A stretch of DNA of 64,000 nucleotides, taken from NCBI GenBank assembly GCA_963775505.1, contig CAVZIL010000007.1, positions 310,001-374,000 on the forward strand, read 5' to 3'. The DNA comes from JAIBJN01 sp963775505 (GTDB taxonomy: Bacteria > Actinomycetota > Thermoleophilia > Gaiellales > Gaiellaceae). Below, in pieces: positions 35,725-43,247 of this stretch. The position numbers were made by a program, and so were the translations under genes. The notes beneath the pieces are model-generated. The model did not search any database. It was not told where the DNA came from and saw nothing but the letters and a program-made list of their open reading frames with translations. Every line of letters starts with the position of its first letter. Positions within the stretch are counted from its first letter, which is position 1.

Positions 35725-36687
35725 GTGCCCCACCGTCCCCTCGCAGCCGTCCTGGCTGTCCTGCTCGCCCTCGTCCTCGCCTCGTGCGGTGGAGACGACG
35801 ACGATACGGCGTCGCCGCCGGCGACCTCGTCGGTCGCCGTCGAGACGACCGCTGCGCCCGCGTTCCCCGTCACGGTCGAGGCCGACAACGGCAGCGTCAC
35901 GATCGACGAGCAGCCCGACGAGATCGTCTCGCTCTCGGCGACCGCGACCGAGTCGCTCTTCGCGATCGGCGCCGGCGACCAGGTGATCGCCGTCGACGAC
36001 CAGTCCGACTACCCGGCCGACGCGCCGATGACCGACCTCTCGGGCTTCGAGCCGAACGTCGAGGCGATCGCAGGCTACGAGCCCGATCTCGTCATCGCCG
36101 CGTACGACCCCGGTGGCCTCGTCGACGGGCTCGAGAAGCTCGACATCCCGGTGCTCCTCCAGGACGCCGCTCCCGATCTCGACGCCGCCTACGAGCAGAT
36201 CGAGACGCTCGGCGCCGCGACCGGGAACGTCGAGGGCGCGGAGACGGTGGTCGACTCGATGGAGACCGAGGTCGCCGAGCTCGTCTCGTCGTCCTCCGGC
36301 GCCGAGGGCGCCACCGTCTACCACGAGCTCGGGCCCGACTTCTTCTCGGCGACGTCCGACACGTTCATCGGCAGCGTCTACGAGCTCTTCGGCCTCGTGA
36401 ACATCGCCGACGCGGCCGCCGGCGCCGCGGACGCGGGCGGCTACCCGCAGCTCTCCGGTGAGTACATCGTCTCCGAGAGCCCCGACCTGATCGTGCTGGC
36501 GGACACGGTCTGCTGCGGCCAGACTGCCCAGAAGGTGGCGAAGCGCCCGGGCTGGGACCAGATCGAGGCGGTGGTGAACGGCAACATCGTCGAGGCCGAC
36601 GACAGCATCGCCTCGCGCTGGGGCCCGCGGACGGTCGAGTTCGTCGAGTTGATCGCCGGCTCGCTGGAAGGGATCTCGGGACCGTAG
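35725..36687 (+). CDS. btuF: Cobalamin ABC transporter substrate-binding lipoprotein (BtuF-like)
   Basis: 320 aa from GTG 35725 behind the SD GGAAGGAGG. Lipobox LASC gives a lipid-anchored binding protein. The periplasmic-binding fold of the FhuD/BtuF (TroA) type is seen in IVSLSATATESLFAIGAGDQVI, EAIAGYEPDLVI and WDQIEAVVNGNIVEAD. The riboswitch directly upstream supports corrinoid as ligand. GTG start of btuC follows the stop by TAGTG. Confidence 0.9.
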   Translation: MPHRPLAAVLAVLLALVLASCGGDDDDTASPPATSSVAVETTAAPAFPVTVEADNGSVTIDEQPDEIVSLSATATESLFAIGAGDQVIAVDDQSDYPADAPMTDLSGFEPNVEAIAGYEPDLVIAAYDPGGLVDGLEKLDIPVLLQDAAPDLDAAYEQIETLGAATGNVEGAETVVDSMETEVAELVSSSSGAEGATVYHELGPDFFSATSDTFIGSVYELFGLVNIADAAAGAADAGGYPQLSGEYIVSESPDLIVLADTVCCGQTAQKVAKRPGWDQIEAVVNGNIVEADDSIASRWGPRTVEFVELIAGSLEGISGP

Positions 36688-37760
36688 TGGCGACGGCCGG
36701 CGGCGTTCGCGACCGGCTCTCCGCCCGCCCGGAGCGGGCGCTTCGGGGCGTGTCCGCGGGGTGGGCGCTCGCCGCGACGGCCTTCGTCGTCGTCTCCACG
36801 CTGCTCGGTCTCGCACTCGGGCCGGTCGACCTCGGGCTGGGCGCGGTGATGCGCGAGGTGCTGAGCCACGTCCCGTTCCTCGGCGTCGAGTCGTCGTTCT
36901 CGGGCACCGAGGATGCGATCCTGTGGGAGCTCCGGGCGCCCAGGGTCGCTCTCGGGCTGCTCGTCGGGGCGATGCTCGCCTCCGCAGGAGCGGCGTACCA
37001 GGGCGTCTTCCGGAATCCGCTCGCCGACCCGTACCTGCTCGGCGCGGCGGCCGGCGCCGGGCTCGGCGCCACGATCGTCATCGCCTACGACCCCGGCGGC
37101 GGGCTCGACCTGCGCCCGATCGCCGCGTTCGCCGGGGCGATCGCCGGCGTCGGGGTGGCGTACCTGCTCGGCCGCTCGGTCGGCGGGAGCGGCACGACGA
37201 CGCTGATCCTCGCCGGCGTCACGGTCGCCGCCTTCCTGACCGCGGTGCAGACCTACGTCCAGCAGCAGAACGCCGAGACCGTCCAGGAGGTCTACAGCTG
37301 GATCCTGGGGCAGCTCGAGACGTCCGGCTGGTCGGACGTCCTCATCCTGCTCCCGTACGTGGCCGTCAGCTCCGCCGTGCTCCTCTGGCACCGGCGCCTG
37401 CTGGACGTGCTCGCGGTCGGCGACGACGAGGCGGCGAGCCTGGGCGTCCCCGTCGCGCGCGTGCGGCTCCTCGTCGTGGGCGCAGCCACCCTCGGCACGG
37501 CGGCCGCCGTCGCCTTCAGCGGTCTGATCGCCTTCGTCGGGATCATCGTGCCGCACGCCGTTCGCCTCCTGGCCGGCACGAGCTACCGGGTCGTGCTGCC
37601 GCTTTCGCTCGCGTTCGGCGGCGGCTTCCTCGTCCTCATGGACCTCGTGGCGAGGACCGTCGTCGCACCCGCGCAGCTGCCCATCGGCGTTGTCACGGCG
37701 TTCCTCGGCGCGCCGTTCTTCGCGGTCGTCCTCCGCTCGACGAGGACGGTGGGGCCGTGA
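36687..37760 (+). CDS. btuC: Cobalamin ABC transporter permease (FecCD family)
   Basis: 357 aa, about 10 membrane segments. Family marks are LRAPRVALGLLVGAMLASAGAAYQGVFRNPLADPYLLGAAAGAGLG (residues 76-121), SWILGQL, and AFSGLIAFVGIIVPHAVRLL, where the coupling helix meets the ATPase. It forms the membrane channel of the importer with the gene products on either side. Confidence 0.94.
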   Translation: MATAGGVRDRLSARPERALRGVSAGWALAATAFVVVSTLLGLALGPVDLGLGAVMREVLSHVPFLGVESSFSGTEDAILWELRAPRVALGLLVGAMLASAGAAYQGVFRNPLADPYLLGAAAGAGLGATIVIAYDPGGGLDLRPIAAFAGAIAGVGVAYLLGRSVGGSGTTTLILAGVTVAAFLTAVQTYVQQQNAETVQEVYSWILGQLETSGWSDVLILLPYVAVSSAVLLWHRRLLDVLAVGDDEAASLGVPVARVRLLVVGAATLGTAAAVAFSGLIAFVGIIVPHAVRLLAGTSYRVVLPLSLAFGGGFLVLMDLVARTVVAPAQLPIGVVTAFLGAPFFAVVLRSTRTVGP

Positions 37761-38554
37761 TGCTGCGGGCGGAGCGGGTCTGGGTCTCGCTCGACGGGGC
37801 GAAGGTCGTGCAAGACGTCGGCCTCGCGCTCGAGAAGGGGGATTGGCTCGGCCTTATCGGCCCCAACGGGGCCGGGAAGACGACGCTCTTGCGGGCGGTC
37901 GCAGGCCTGGTGCCGTACGACGGCTCGATCCGGATCGAGGGCGACGAGGTCTCCTCGCTGGGCCGCCGTGCGGCCGCGCGGCGGGTGGCGGTCGTCCCCC
38001 AGATCCCGGTGATCCCTCCCGACACGACCGTGCTGGAGTACGTCGTCCTGGGCCGGACACCCCATCTCGGCTACTCGGGGACGCCGGGGCCGCGGGACGT
38101 CGTCGCGGCGCGCTCGGCTCTCGCCCGCCTCGACGGAGCCCATCTTGGCGACCGGCGGCTCGGCTCGCTCAGCGGCGGGGAGCGCCAGCGCGCGGTTCTC
38201 GCCCGCGCCGTGGCCCAGGACGCCTCGCTGCTCCTCCTCGACGAGCCGACGAGCGCCCTCGACGTCGGCGCGCAACAGCAGGTGCTCGAGCTCGTCGCTT
38301 CGCTGCGGGCGGACGGGAGCCTCACCGTGCTCAGCGCGATGCACGATCTCACCCATGCAGGCCAGTACGCCGACCGGCTCCTCCTTCTCGACGGAGGGCA
38401 GGAGCAGGCGAGCGGGGCGCCGTCGGAGGTACTGACGGAGCAGCTGATCGCGCGCCACTTCGGCGCCTCGGTGCGGATCGTCGCCGATGAAGAGACCGGG
38501 ATAGCGGTCGTGCCGCTCCGTCCGCCGGTGCAGGCCGAGCAGCCCGTCCCCTGA
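37760..38554 (+). CDS. btuD: Cobalamin ABC transporter ATP-binding protein
   Basis: 264 aa. Walker A GPNGAGKTT, Q-loop VVPQIPV, signature LSGGERQR, Walker B LLLLDEPTSALD, and H-loop SAMHD. Start ATG 37760 overlaps the btuC stop; GTG 37757 in the same frame is the alternative. It powers import and is linked by TGATG to cobU. Confidence 0.93.
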   Translation: MLRAERVWVSLDGAKVVQDVGLALEKGDWLGLIGPNGAGKTTLLRAVAGLVPYDGSIRIEGDEVSSLGRRAAARRVAVVPQIPVIPPDTTVLEYVVLGRTPHLGYSGTPGPRDVVAARSALARLDGAHLGDRRLGSLSGGERQRAVLARAVAQDASLLLLDEPTSALDVGAQQQVLELVASLRADGSLTVLSAMHDLTHAGQYADRLLLLDGGQEQASGAPSEVLTEQLIARHFGASVRIVADEETGIAVVPLRPPVQAEQPVP

Positions 38555-39069
38555 TGCCGCTCACGTTCCTCGTCGGCGGCGCGCGGAGCGGGAAGTCGGC
38601 GCTCGCGGTTCGCCTTGCCTCGGAGTGGGAGGGGCCCGTGGTCTTCCTCGCCACCGCCGAGGCAAGGGACGACGAGGAGCTCGCCGCGCGGATCGTCCGG
38701 CATCAGCGCGAGCGGCCGACGCGCTGGCAGACGATCGAGGAGCCGCTCGACCTGCTCGGGGAGCTGAGGCGTGCCCCGGGGGCCGCGTTCGTCCTGGTCG
38801 ACTGCCTTACCCTCTGGGTCGCCAATGCGCTCGAGTCCGGGCGGAGCGACGACGAGGTCGAGCGGGCGGCATCCGAGGGCGCCGCGCTCGCGCGCGGGCG
38901 GCCGTCGCCGACGGTCGTCGTCAGCAACGAGGTGGGCATGGGAGTCGTCCCGGCGACGCCCGTCGGCCGCTCGTTCCGCGACCTCCAGGGTCGCGTGAAC
39001 GCCGTCTTCGCCGAGCATGCGGACCGCGCCTGTCTCGTCGTCGCCGGCCGCACCCTCGAGCTCACGTGA
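38554..39069 (+). CDS. cobU: Adenosylcobinamide kinase / guanylyltransferase
   Basis: 171 aa. P-loop GGARSGKS, HQRERPTRWQTIEEP (His near the GTP site), VDCLTLWVANAL and VVSNEVGMGVVP(A)TPVGRSFRDLQGRVN are CobU motifs. It phosphorylates the aminopropanol arm and adds GMP, preparing imported cobinamide for lower-ligand attachment. Confidence 0.95.
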   Translation: MPLTFLVGGARSGKSALAVRLASEWEGPVVFLATAEARDDEELAARIVRHQRERPTRWQTIEEPLDLLGELRRAPGAAFVLVDCLTLWVANALESGRSDDEVERAASEGAALARGRPSPTVVVSNEVGMGVVPATPVGRSFRDLQGRVNAVFAEHADRACLVVAGRTLELT

Positions 39070-40118
39070 CTCTGGACGAGCTGCTCGGCCGCATCCGGCC
39101 CGCGGACCTGGAAGCGGGCCGCGCCGCTCAGGCGGCTCTGGACGCCAAGACGAAGCCGCGCGGGAGCCTCGGCGAGCTGGAGGAGCTCGCCTGTCGGATC
39201 GCTGCGGCCCGGGCCGCCGCATCGCCCGGCCGGCTGCCGGCGGCGCTCGTACTCGCGGCGGGAGACCACGGGTACGCGCGGCGCAGCGTCAGCGCCTACC
39301 CGCAGGAGGTCACCGGACAAATGCTCGCCGCCTTCGCGGCGGGCGGGGCGGCGATAAACGTGCTCGCGCGCGAGACCGGTCTGCGGCTCGTCGTCGTCGA
39401 CGCCGGCGTGCTCGAGCCCGTCGGGCATCCGGAGATTCGGGCGCTGCGCCTGGGCGCGGGCACCGAGGACGCGACGGAGGGGCCGGCGATGAGCCGTGAG
39501 GACGCCGTCGCGGGGGTCCTCGCCGGCGCCGCGATCGCGGAGGAGCTCGCCGCCGAGGACGTCGGCATCCTCGTCACCGGAGACATGGGCATCGGGAACA
39601 CGACGGCGGCCGCCGCACTGTGCGCGGCCCTGCTCCCGGCCGAGCCGGAGGCGGTGTGCGGACGCGGGACCGGCGTCGACGACGTCGGCCTCCGCCGCAA
39701 GATCGAGGCGGTGCGCAGTGCGTTGGCGGCCAACCGCCCCGACTCCGCCGATCCGATCGGCGTCCTGGCGGCCGTCGGCGGCTTCGAGGTGGCCGTCCTC
39801 ACCGGAGTCTGCCTCGGCGGCGCCGCGACGAGGTGCGTCGTCCTCCTCGACGGGTTCGTGACGGGCGCTGCTGCGCTCGTCGCCGCGCGGCTGGCTCCGG
39901 CGGCTGCCGGATTCATGGTCGCCTCCCACCGCTCTCCTGAGCCCGGCCACGCGCTCGTCCTCGCCGACCTCGGCCTCCGGCCGCTGCTCGACCTCGGCCT
40001 CCGTCTCGGCGAGGGGAGCGGTGCGGCTCTCGCCCTCCCGCTCGTGTCCGCGGCGCTCGCGATCCTTGCGGACATGGCCACCTTCGAGTCCGCCGGCGTG
40101 ACCGATGCCGGCGCTTGA
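39066..40118 (+). CDS. cobT: Nicotinate-nucleotide--dimethylbenzimidazole phosphoribosyltransferase
   Basis: 350 aa from GTG 39066, overlapping cobU by GTGA. DAKTKPRGSLGELEELA, AAGDHGYARRSVSAYPQEVTGQML, GDMGIGNTTAAAAL and GRGTGVDD are the signature; the catalytic glutamate would be in the C-terminal AILADMATFESAGV region. It activates the lower ligand base to alpha-ribazole phosphate. Confidence 0.95.
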   Translation: MTLDELLGRIRPADLEAGRAAQAALDAKTKPRGSLGELEELACRIAAARAAASPGRLPAALVLAAGDHGYARRSVSAYPQEVTGQMLAAFAAGGAAINVLARETGLRLVVVDAGVLEPVGHPEIRALRLGAGTEDATEGPAMSREDAVAGVLAGAAIAEELAAEDVGILVTGDMGIGNTTAAAALCAALLPAEPEAVCGRGTGVDDVGLRRKIEAVRSALAANRPDSADPIGVLAAVGGFEVAVLTGVCLGGAATRCVVLLDGFVTGAAALVAARLAPAAAGFMVASHRSPEPGHALVLADLGLRPLLDLGLRLGEGSGAALALPLVSAALAILADMATFESAGVTDAGA

Positions 40119-40863
40119 GACCGGCGTGCGCGCCGCCGCCGGAGCGCTCTCCTTCCTCACCCGGGTCCCCGTGGGCCGCTGGGTCGCGCTTCACGGAGAC
40201 GACGTGGCCCGCGGGGCGGTGCTCTTCCCCCTGGTCGGGGCCGGCATCGGCGCCCTCGTCGGGCTCGTCGTCGTGGGCCTCGACGCCAGGCTGACCGTTC
40301 TCGTCGCCGCCGGGCTCGCCGTCGCCCTCGAGGCTCTTCTCACGGGCGCCATCCATCTCGACGCGGTGGCCGACTGGGCGGACGGTCTCGGGGCCGGCAG
40401 CCGCGAGCGGGCGCTCGAGGTGATGCGGGAGCCGGCGATCGGGGCGTTCGGGGCGACGGCCCTGCTGTTGGACCTCGTCGTCAAGATCGCGGCGCTGGCG
40501 GCGATCGCCGCCGGGCCCGACGCCGTCCTCGCCGCGGCCGGCGCCTACGCGCTCGGGCGGACGGCACCGCTCGCGCTCGGCTGGGCGCTCCCGTACGCCC
40601 GTCCGGAGGAAGGGAGCGGCTCGGCGCTCACCGGCCGCGCCGGCGAGGTCTCGCGGGCGCTCGGAGTCGGCCTCGGCCTCGGGCTCGCGGTCGCGGCGCT
40701 CGGCCTGCGCGGAGTCGTGCTCGCGGGCTCCGCGGCCCTTGCGGCACTGGCGGTCGGCCTCGTCGCGCGGCGGCGGCTCGGTGGGGTCACGGGCGACGTC
40801 CTCGGTACGGCGACCGAGCTGGCGACGACGGTGGCTCTCGTCGCCGCCGTGGCGACGCGCTGA
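40105..40863 (+). CDS. cobS: Adenosylcobinamide-GDP ribazoletransferase (cobalamin synthase)
   Basis: 252 aa, polytopic. FLTRVPVGRW near the N-terminus and HLDAVADWADGLG (the HLDGxxDxxDG motif with Ala for the first Gly) place it as CobS, which joins GDP-cobinamide and alpha-ribazole in the membrane. GRTAPLALGWALPYARPEEGSG is a second conserved loop. It overlaps cobT by 14 nt. Confidence 0.94.
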   Translation: MPALETGVRAAAGALSFLTRVPVGRWVALHGDDVARGAVLFPLVGAGIGALVGLVVVGLDARLTVLVAAGLAVALEALLTGAIHLDAVADWADGLGAGSRERALEVMREPAIGAFGATALLLDLVVKIAALAAIAAGPDAVLAAAGAYALGRTAPLALGWALPYARPEEGSGSALTGRAGEVSRALGVGLGLGLAVAALGLRGVVLAGSAALAALAVGLVARRRLGGVTGDVLGTATELATTVALVAAVATR

Positions 40864-41504
40864 TGCTCGGGCTTCCGCCGCAGGGCGAGGCCACCCGCCT
40901 CCTGCTCGTCAGGCACGCTGACACCGACGTCTCGATGCGAGGCCGCTGCTTCGGCCGCCTCGACGTCGGCCTCTCCGGGGAAGGGCGGCGCCAGGCCTCG
41001 GAGCTCGGGGCGGCGCTGCGCGGGGTTCCGCTCGCGGCCGTCGGCTCGAGCCCGCTCGTCCGCGCGCTCGACACCGCCGAGGCGATCGCGCGGCCCCACG
41101 GCCTGCGCCCGCTCGCTCTCGACGCCCTCAGTGAGATCGACTTCGGTGAGCTGGAAGGACTGACGTACGACGAGATCCGGGCGGAGCGCCCCGAGCTCTA
41201 CCGGGAGTGGATGGAGAGCCCAGCGACGGTGCGCTTCCCCGGCGGCGAGTCCTTGGCCGACCTCCGGGCCCGCGTCCTTCCGGCGGTGTCCGAGATCGTC
41301 GAACGGCACCGCGGCGAGGTGGTCGCGGTGGTGGCCCACGGCGGCGTCGTGCGGGTCGTGCTCGCCGACGCGCTCGAGCTCGCGGACGGCGCGGCGTTCC
41401 GGCTGGGGCTCGCGTGCGGCGGGCTCAGCGCCGTCGACCGGTTGCCCGGGACGGCCGTCGTGCCGCTCGTCAACGCCGTCCTGACAGAACACGTTTCAGC
41501 ATGA
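40863..41504 (+). CDS. cobC: Histidine phosphatase, probable alpha-ribazole phosphatase
   Basis: 213 aa. LLVRHADTDVSMRGRCFGRLDVGLSGEGRRQA is the family N-terminus (given as residues 14-45), with catalytic His in RHADT (usual RHGET); VVAHGGVVRVV has the second His. The position at the end of the cob operon and the GRCxGRLDVGLS motif fit CobC. The last codons lie inside the left arm of a repeat element (41487-41650). Confidence 0.88.
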   Translation: MLGLPPQGEATRLLLVRHADTDVSMRGRCFGRLDVGLSGEGRRQASELGAALRGVPLAAVGSSPLVRALDTAEAIARPHGLRPLALDALSEIDFGELEGLTYDEIRAERPELYREWMESPATVRFPGGESLADLRARVLPAVSEIVERHRGEVVAVVAHGGVVRVVLADALELADGAAFRLGLACGGLSAVDRLPGTAVVPLVNAVLTEHVSA

Positions 41505-41650
41505 AGCCCTGTGCCGCCGGGCCGCGCTGCTCGCCCCGAAGACTGCGTCCTCGGTTGCGCCCGTAGCCTCCGGCTACGAGCGCGCCCTGCGTCCTTGTTT
41601 CGGAACGACCATCGCATCCCGGCGACGAGGCGTCATTCTGAAACGTGTTC
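41487..41650 (+). repeat. Interspersed repeat, copy 1, with locus-specific inverted flanks
   Basis: The core 41508-41626 (119 bp) is almost identical to the copy at 57353-57470. It contains the hairpin CGTAGCC-TCC-GGCTACG. The core is enclosed by a perfect 13-bp inverted repeat, GAACACGTTTCAG at 41487-41499 and CTGAAACGTGTTC at 41638-41650, which extends to 20 of 22 matches inward. The left arm is the end of cobC itself, so the right arm is a reversed copy of the gene end. Confidence 0.85.
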
Positions 41651-41651
41651 A

Positions 41652-41657
41652 TATACT
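41652..41657 (+). promoter_or_regulatory. -10 box of the CinA-like gene
   Basis: TATACT, 7 nt before ATG 41665, immediately right of the repeat element. Near-leaderless geometry. Confidence 0.6.
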
Positions 41658-41664
41658 CGCCGGC

Positions 41665-42393
41665 ATGACGCCTCCGGCGACCGCGGTCGTGCTCACGGTC
41701 GGGAACGAGATCGTGTACGGCGACGTCGAGAACACGAACGCCTCCTGGCTCGCGCGCCGGCTTGCCGAGCTCGGCCTCGAGGTGCGTCTCCTGGCGGCCG
41801 TGCGGGACTCGGTCGAGGAGGTCGCCGCGTTCCTGCGGGCCGAGATGGGCCGGGTCGGGGTCGTCATCGTGACCGGCGGCCTCGGCGGAACCCCCGACGA
41901 TCTGACCCGGGAGGCCGTGGCCGAGGCGTTCGGCGTCTCCACCGAGGAGATTCCCGAGCTCGCCGCGGCGCTCCGCGAGCGCTTCGGGCCGCGCGGCCTG
42001 GGCGAGTACGCGGCGAAATGGGCGCGCATCCCGCGCGGCGCCGTGCCCCTCGACAACCCGCTCGGGGGCGCGCCCGGGTTCGTCCTCGGCAACGTCCACG
42101 TCCTGCCCGGGCTCCCGCGTGAGATGGAGGCGATGTTCGAGACGCTGGCGGACCGCTTCCGCGGCGAGCCGATCGGCGCCTGGCGGCGCCGGTACGCGAC
42201 CGGCGAGGGGCAGATCGTCTCGGTCCTCGAAGAGGCGACCCAGCTCCATCCCGCCGTGACCGTCGGCAGCTACCCGTTTTTCCTCGACACGGGGCCGGAG
42301 GTGGAGGTCGTGCTCAAGTCCGCCGACGCGCAGGCGCTGGGCGAGGCGGCCGCCTGGGTCGAGGCGGCGCTGGAAGAGCGAGTGGGGAGGTGA
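41665..42393 (+). CDS. Molybdopterin-binding-domain protein, CinA N-domain-like
   Basis: 242 aa. LTVGNEIVYGDVENTNASWLARRL and VVIVTGGLGGTPDDLTREAVAEAFG are the MoCF/CinA competence-damage domain motifs (usual VGDELLxG and GGxGPTxDD); NVHVLPGLPREMEAMF is the third. It lacks the C-terminal deamidase domain of full CinA, so it is of the short type whose role is unknown. dppA follows after 1 nt. Confidence 0.9.
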   Translation: MTPPATAVVLTVGNEIVYGDVENTNASWLARRLAELGLEVRLLAAVRDSVEEVAAFLRAEMGRVGVVIVTGGLGGTPDDLTREAVAEAFGVSTEEIPELAAALRERFGPRGLGEYAAKWARIPRGAVPLDNPLGGAPGFVLGNVHVLPGLPREMEAMFETLADRFRGEPIGAWRRRYATGEGQIVSVLEEATQLHPAVTVGSYPFFLDTGPEVEVVLKSADAQALGEAAAWVEAALEERVGR

Positions 42394-42394
42394 C

Positions 42395-43204
42395 ATGAAG
42401 GTCTTCGTCATCAGCGACATGGAGGGTGTCTCCGGAGTCGTCAAATGGGAGCAGGTCGAAGGCGGCGAGTCGCTCTACGAGGAAGCGCGCAGGCTCTACA
42501 CGGAGGAGATCAACGCCGCGGTGCGCGGCGCCAAGGCGGCGGGAGCGACGGAGATCGTCGTCATGGACTGCCATGGGGCCGGGAAGGGGTGGACGTTCAA
42601 TTCGCTCCTCCCCGAGCTGCTCGATCCCGACTGCGAGTGGGTCGTGCAGGACGAGTGGTCCGAGTACACGGAGTTCCTGGAGCAGGGCTGCGACGCGGCC
42701 CTCCTCGTGGCGATGCACGCAAAGGCGGGCTCGGAGCGCGGCGTCATGAGCCACACGATCTCGGGGCACGACTACCGTGATCTGCGCTTCAACGGCGTCT
42801 CAGTGGGTGAGACCGGGCTTCACGCGGCTCTGTGCGGGACCTGGGGCTGCCCGATCGTCCTCGTCACCGGCGACGACGTGGCCTGCCGCGAGGCGACCGA
42901 CCTGCTCGGCCCGGAGCTCGTGACGGTCGCGGTGAAGAAGGGTCTCGGACGTAACAGCGCGCGCAACCTCCCCCCGGTGCGCGCTCGCGGGCTGATCGAG
43001 GCGGCTGCGAAGGAGGCGGTCGGAAGACGCGACCGCGTACCGCCTTATGACCCCGGCAAGCCGTGCGAGGTCGTGGCCGTCCTCGGAGCGCCCGACCTCG
43101 CCGAGCGGTACCGCTACCGCTATGGAGTCGAGCTCCTCGACGGAGTCACGGTCGCCTCGCGGGCGGATGACTGGTGGACCGCCTGGCGTCAGTTCTTCTT
43201 CTAG
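42395..43204 (+). CDS. M55 family D-aminopeptidase (DppA-like)
   Basis: 269 aa. VFVISDMEGVSGVVKWEQV supplies the zinc-binding D-x-E; VVMDCHGAGKGW, ALLVAMHAKAG and SHTISGHDYRDLRFNGVSVGE carry the remaining His/Glu ligands of DppA. The B. subtilis enzyme removes D-Ala from peptides. It has a good SD (GGGAGGTGAC) and no signal peptide. Confidence 0.92.
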   Translation: MKVFVISDMEGVSGVVKWEQVEGGESLYEEARRLYTEEINAAVRGAKAAGATEIVVMDCHGAGKGWTFNSLLPELLDPDCEWVVQDEWSEYTEFLEQGCDAALLVAMHAKAGSERGVMSHTISGHDYRDLRFNGVSVGETGLHAALCGTWGCPIVLVTGDDVACREATDLLGPELVTVAVKKGLGRNSARNLPPVRARGLIEAAAKEAVGRRDRVPPYDPGKPCEVVAVLGAPDLAERYRYRYGVELLDGVTVASRADDWWTAWRQFFF

Positions 43205-43234
43205 GCGCCCCCGTAAGACCGCTCTGCAGGTGGA

Positions 43235-43240
43235 TACCAT
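43235..43240 (+). promoter_or_regulatory. -10 box of the helicase gene
   Basis: TACCAT, 7 nt before ATG 43248; no SD is present. Confidence 0.45.
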
Positions 43241-43247
43241 CGACCTC

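Noticed and set aside
41198..41617. Minus-strand open frames beginning MRWSFRNKDAG at two places (41617 and 57461)
   Set aside because: The shared peptide comes from the repeat-element core, not from homologous genes; neither continues into a recognisable protein except where it joins csoR out of context.
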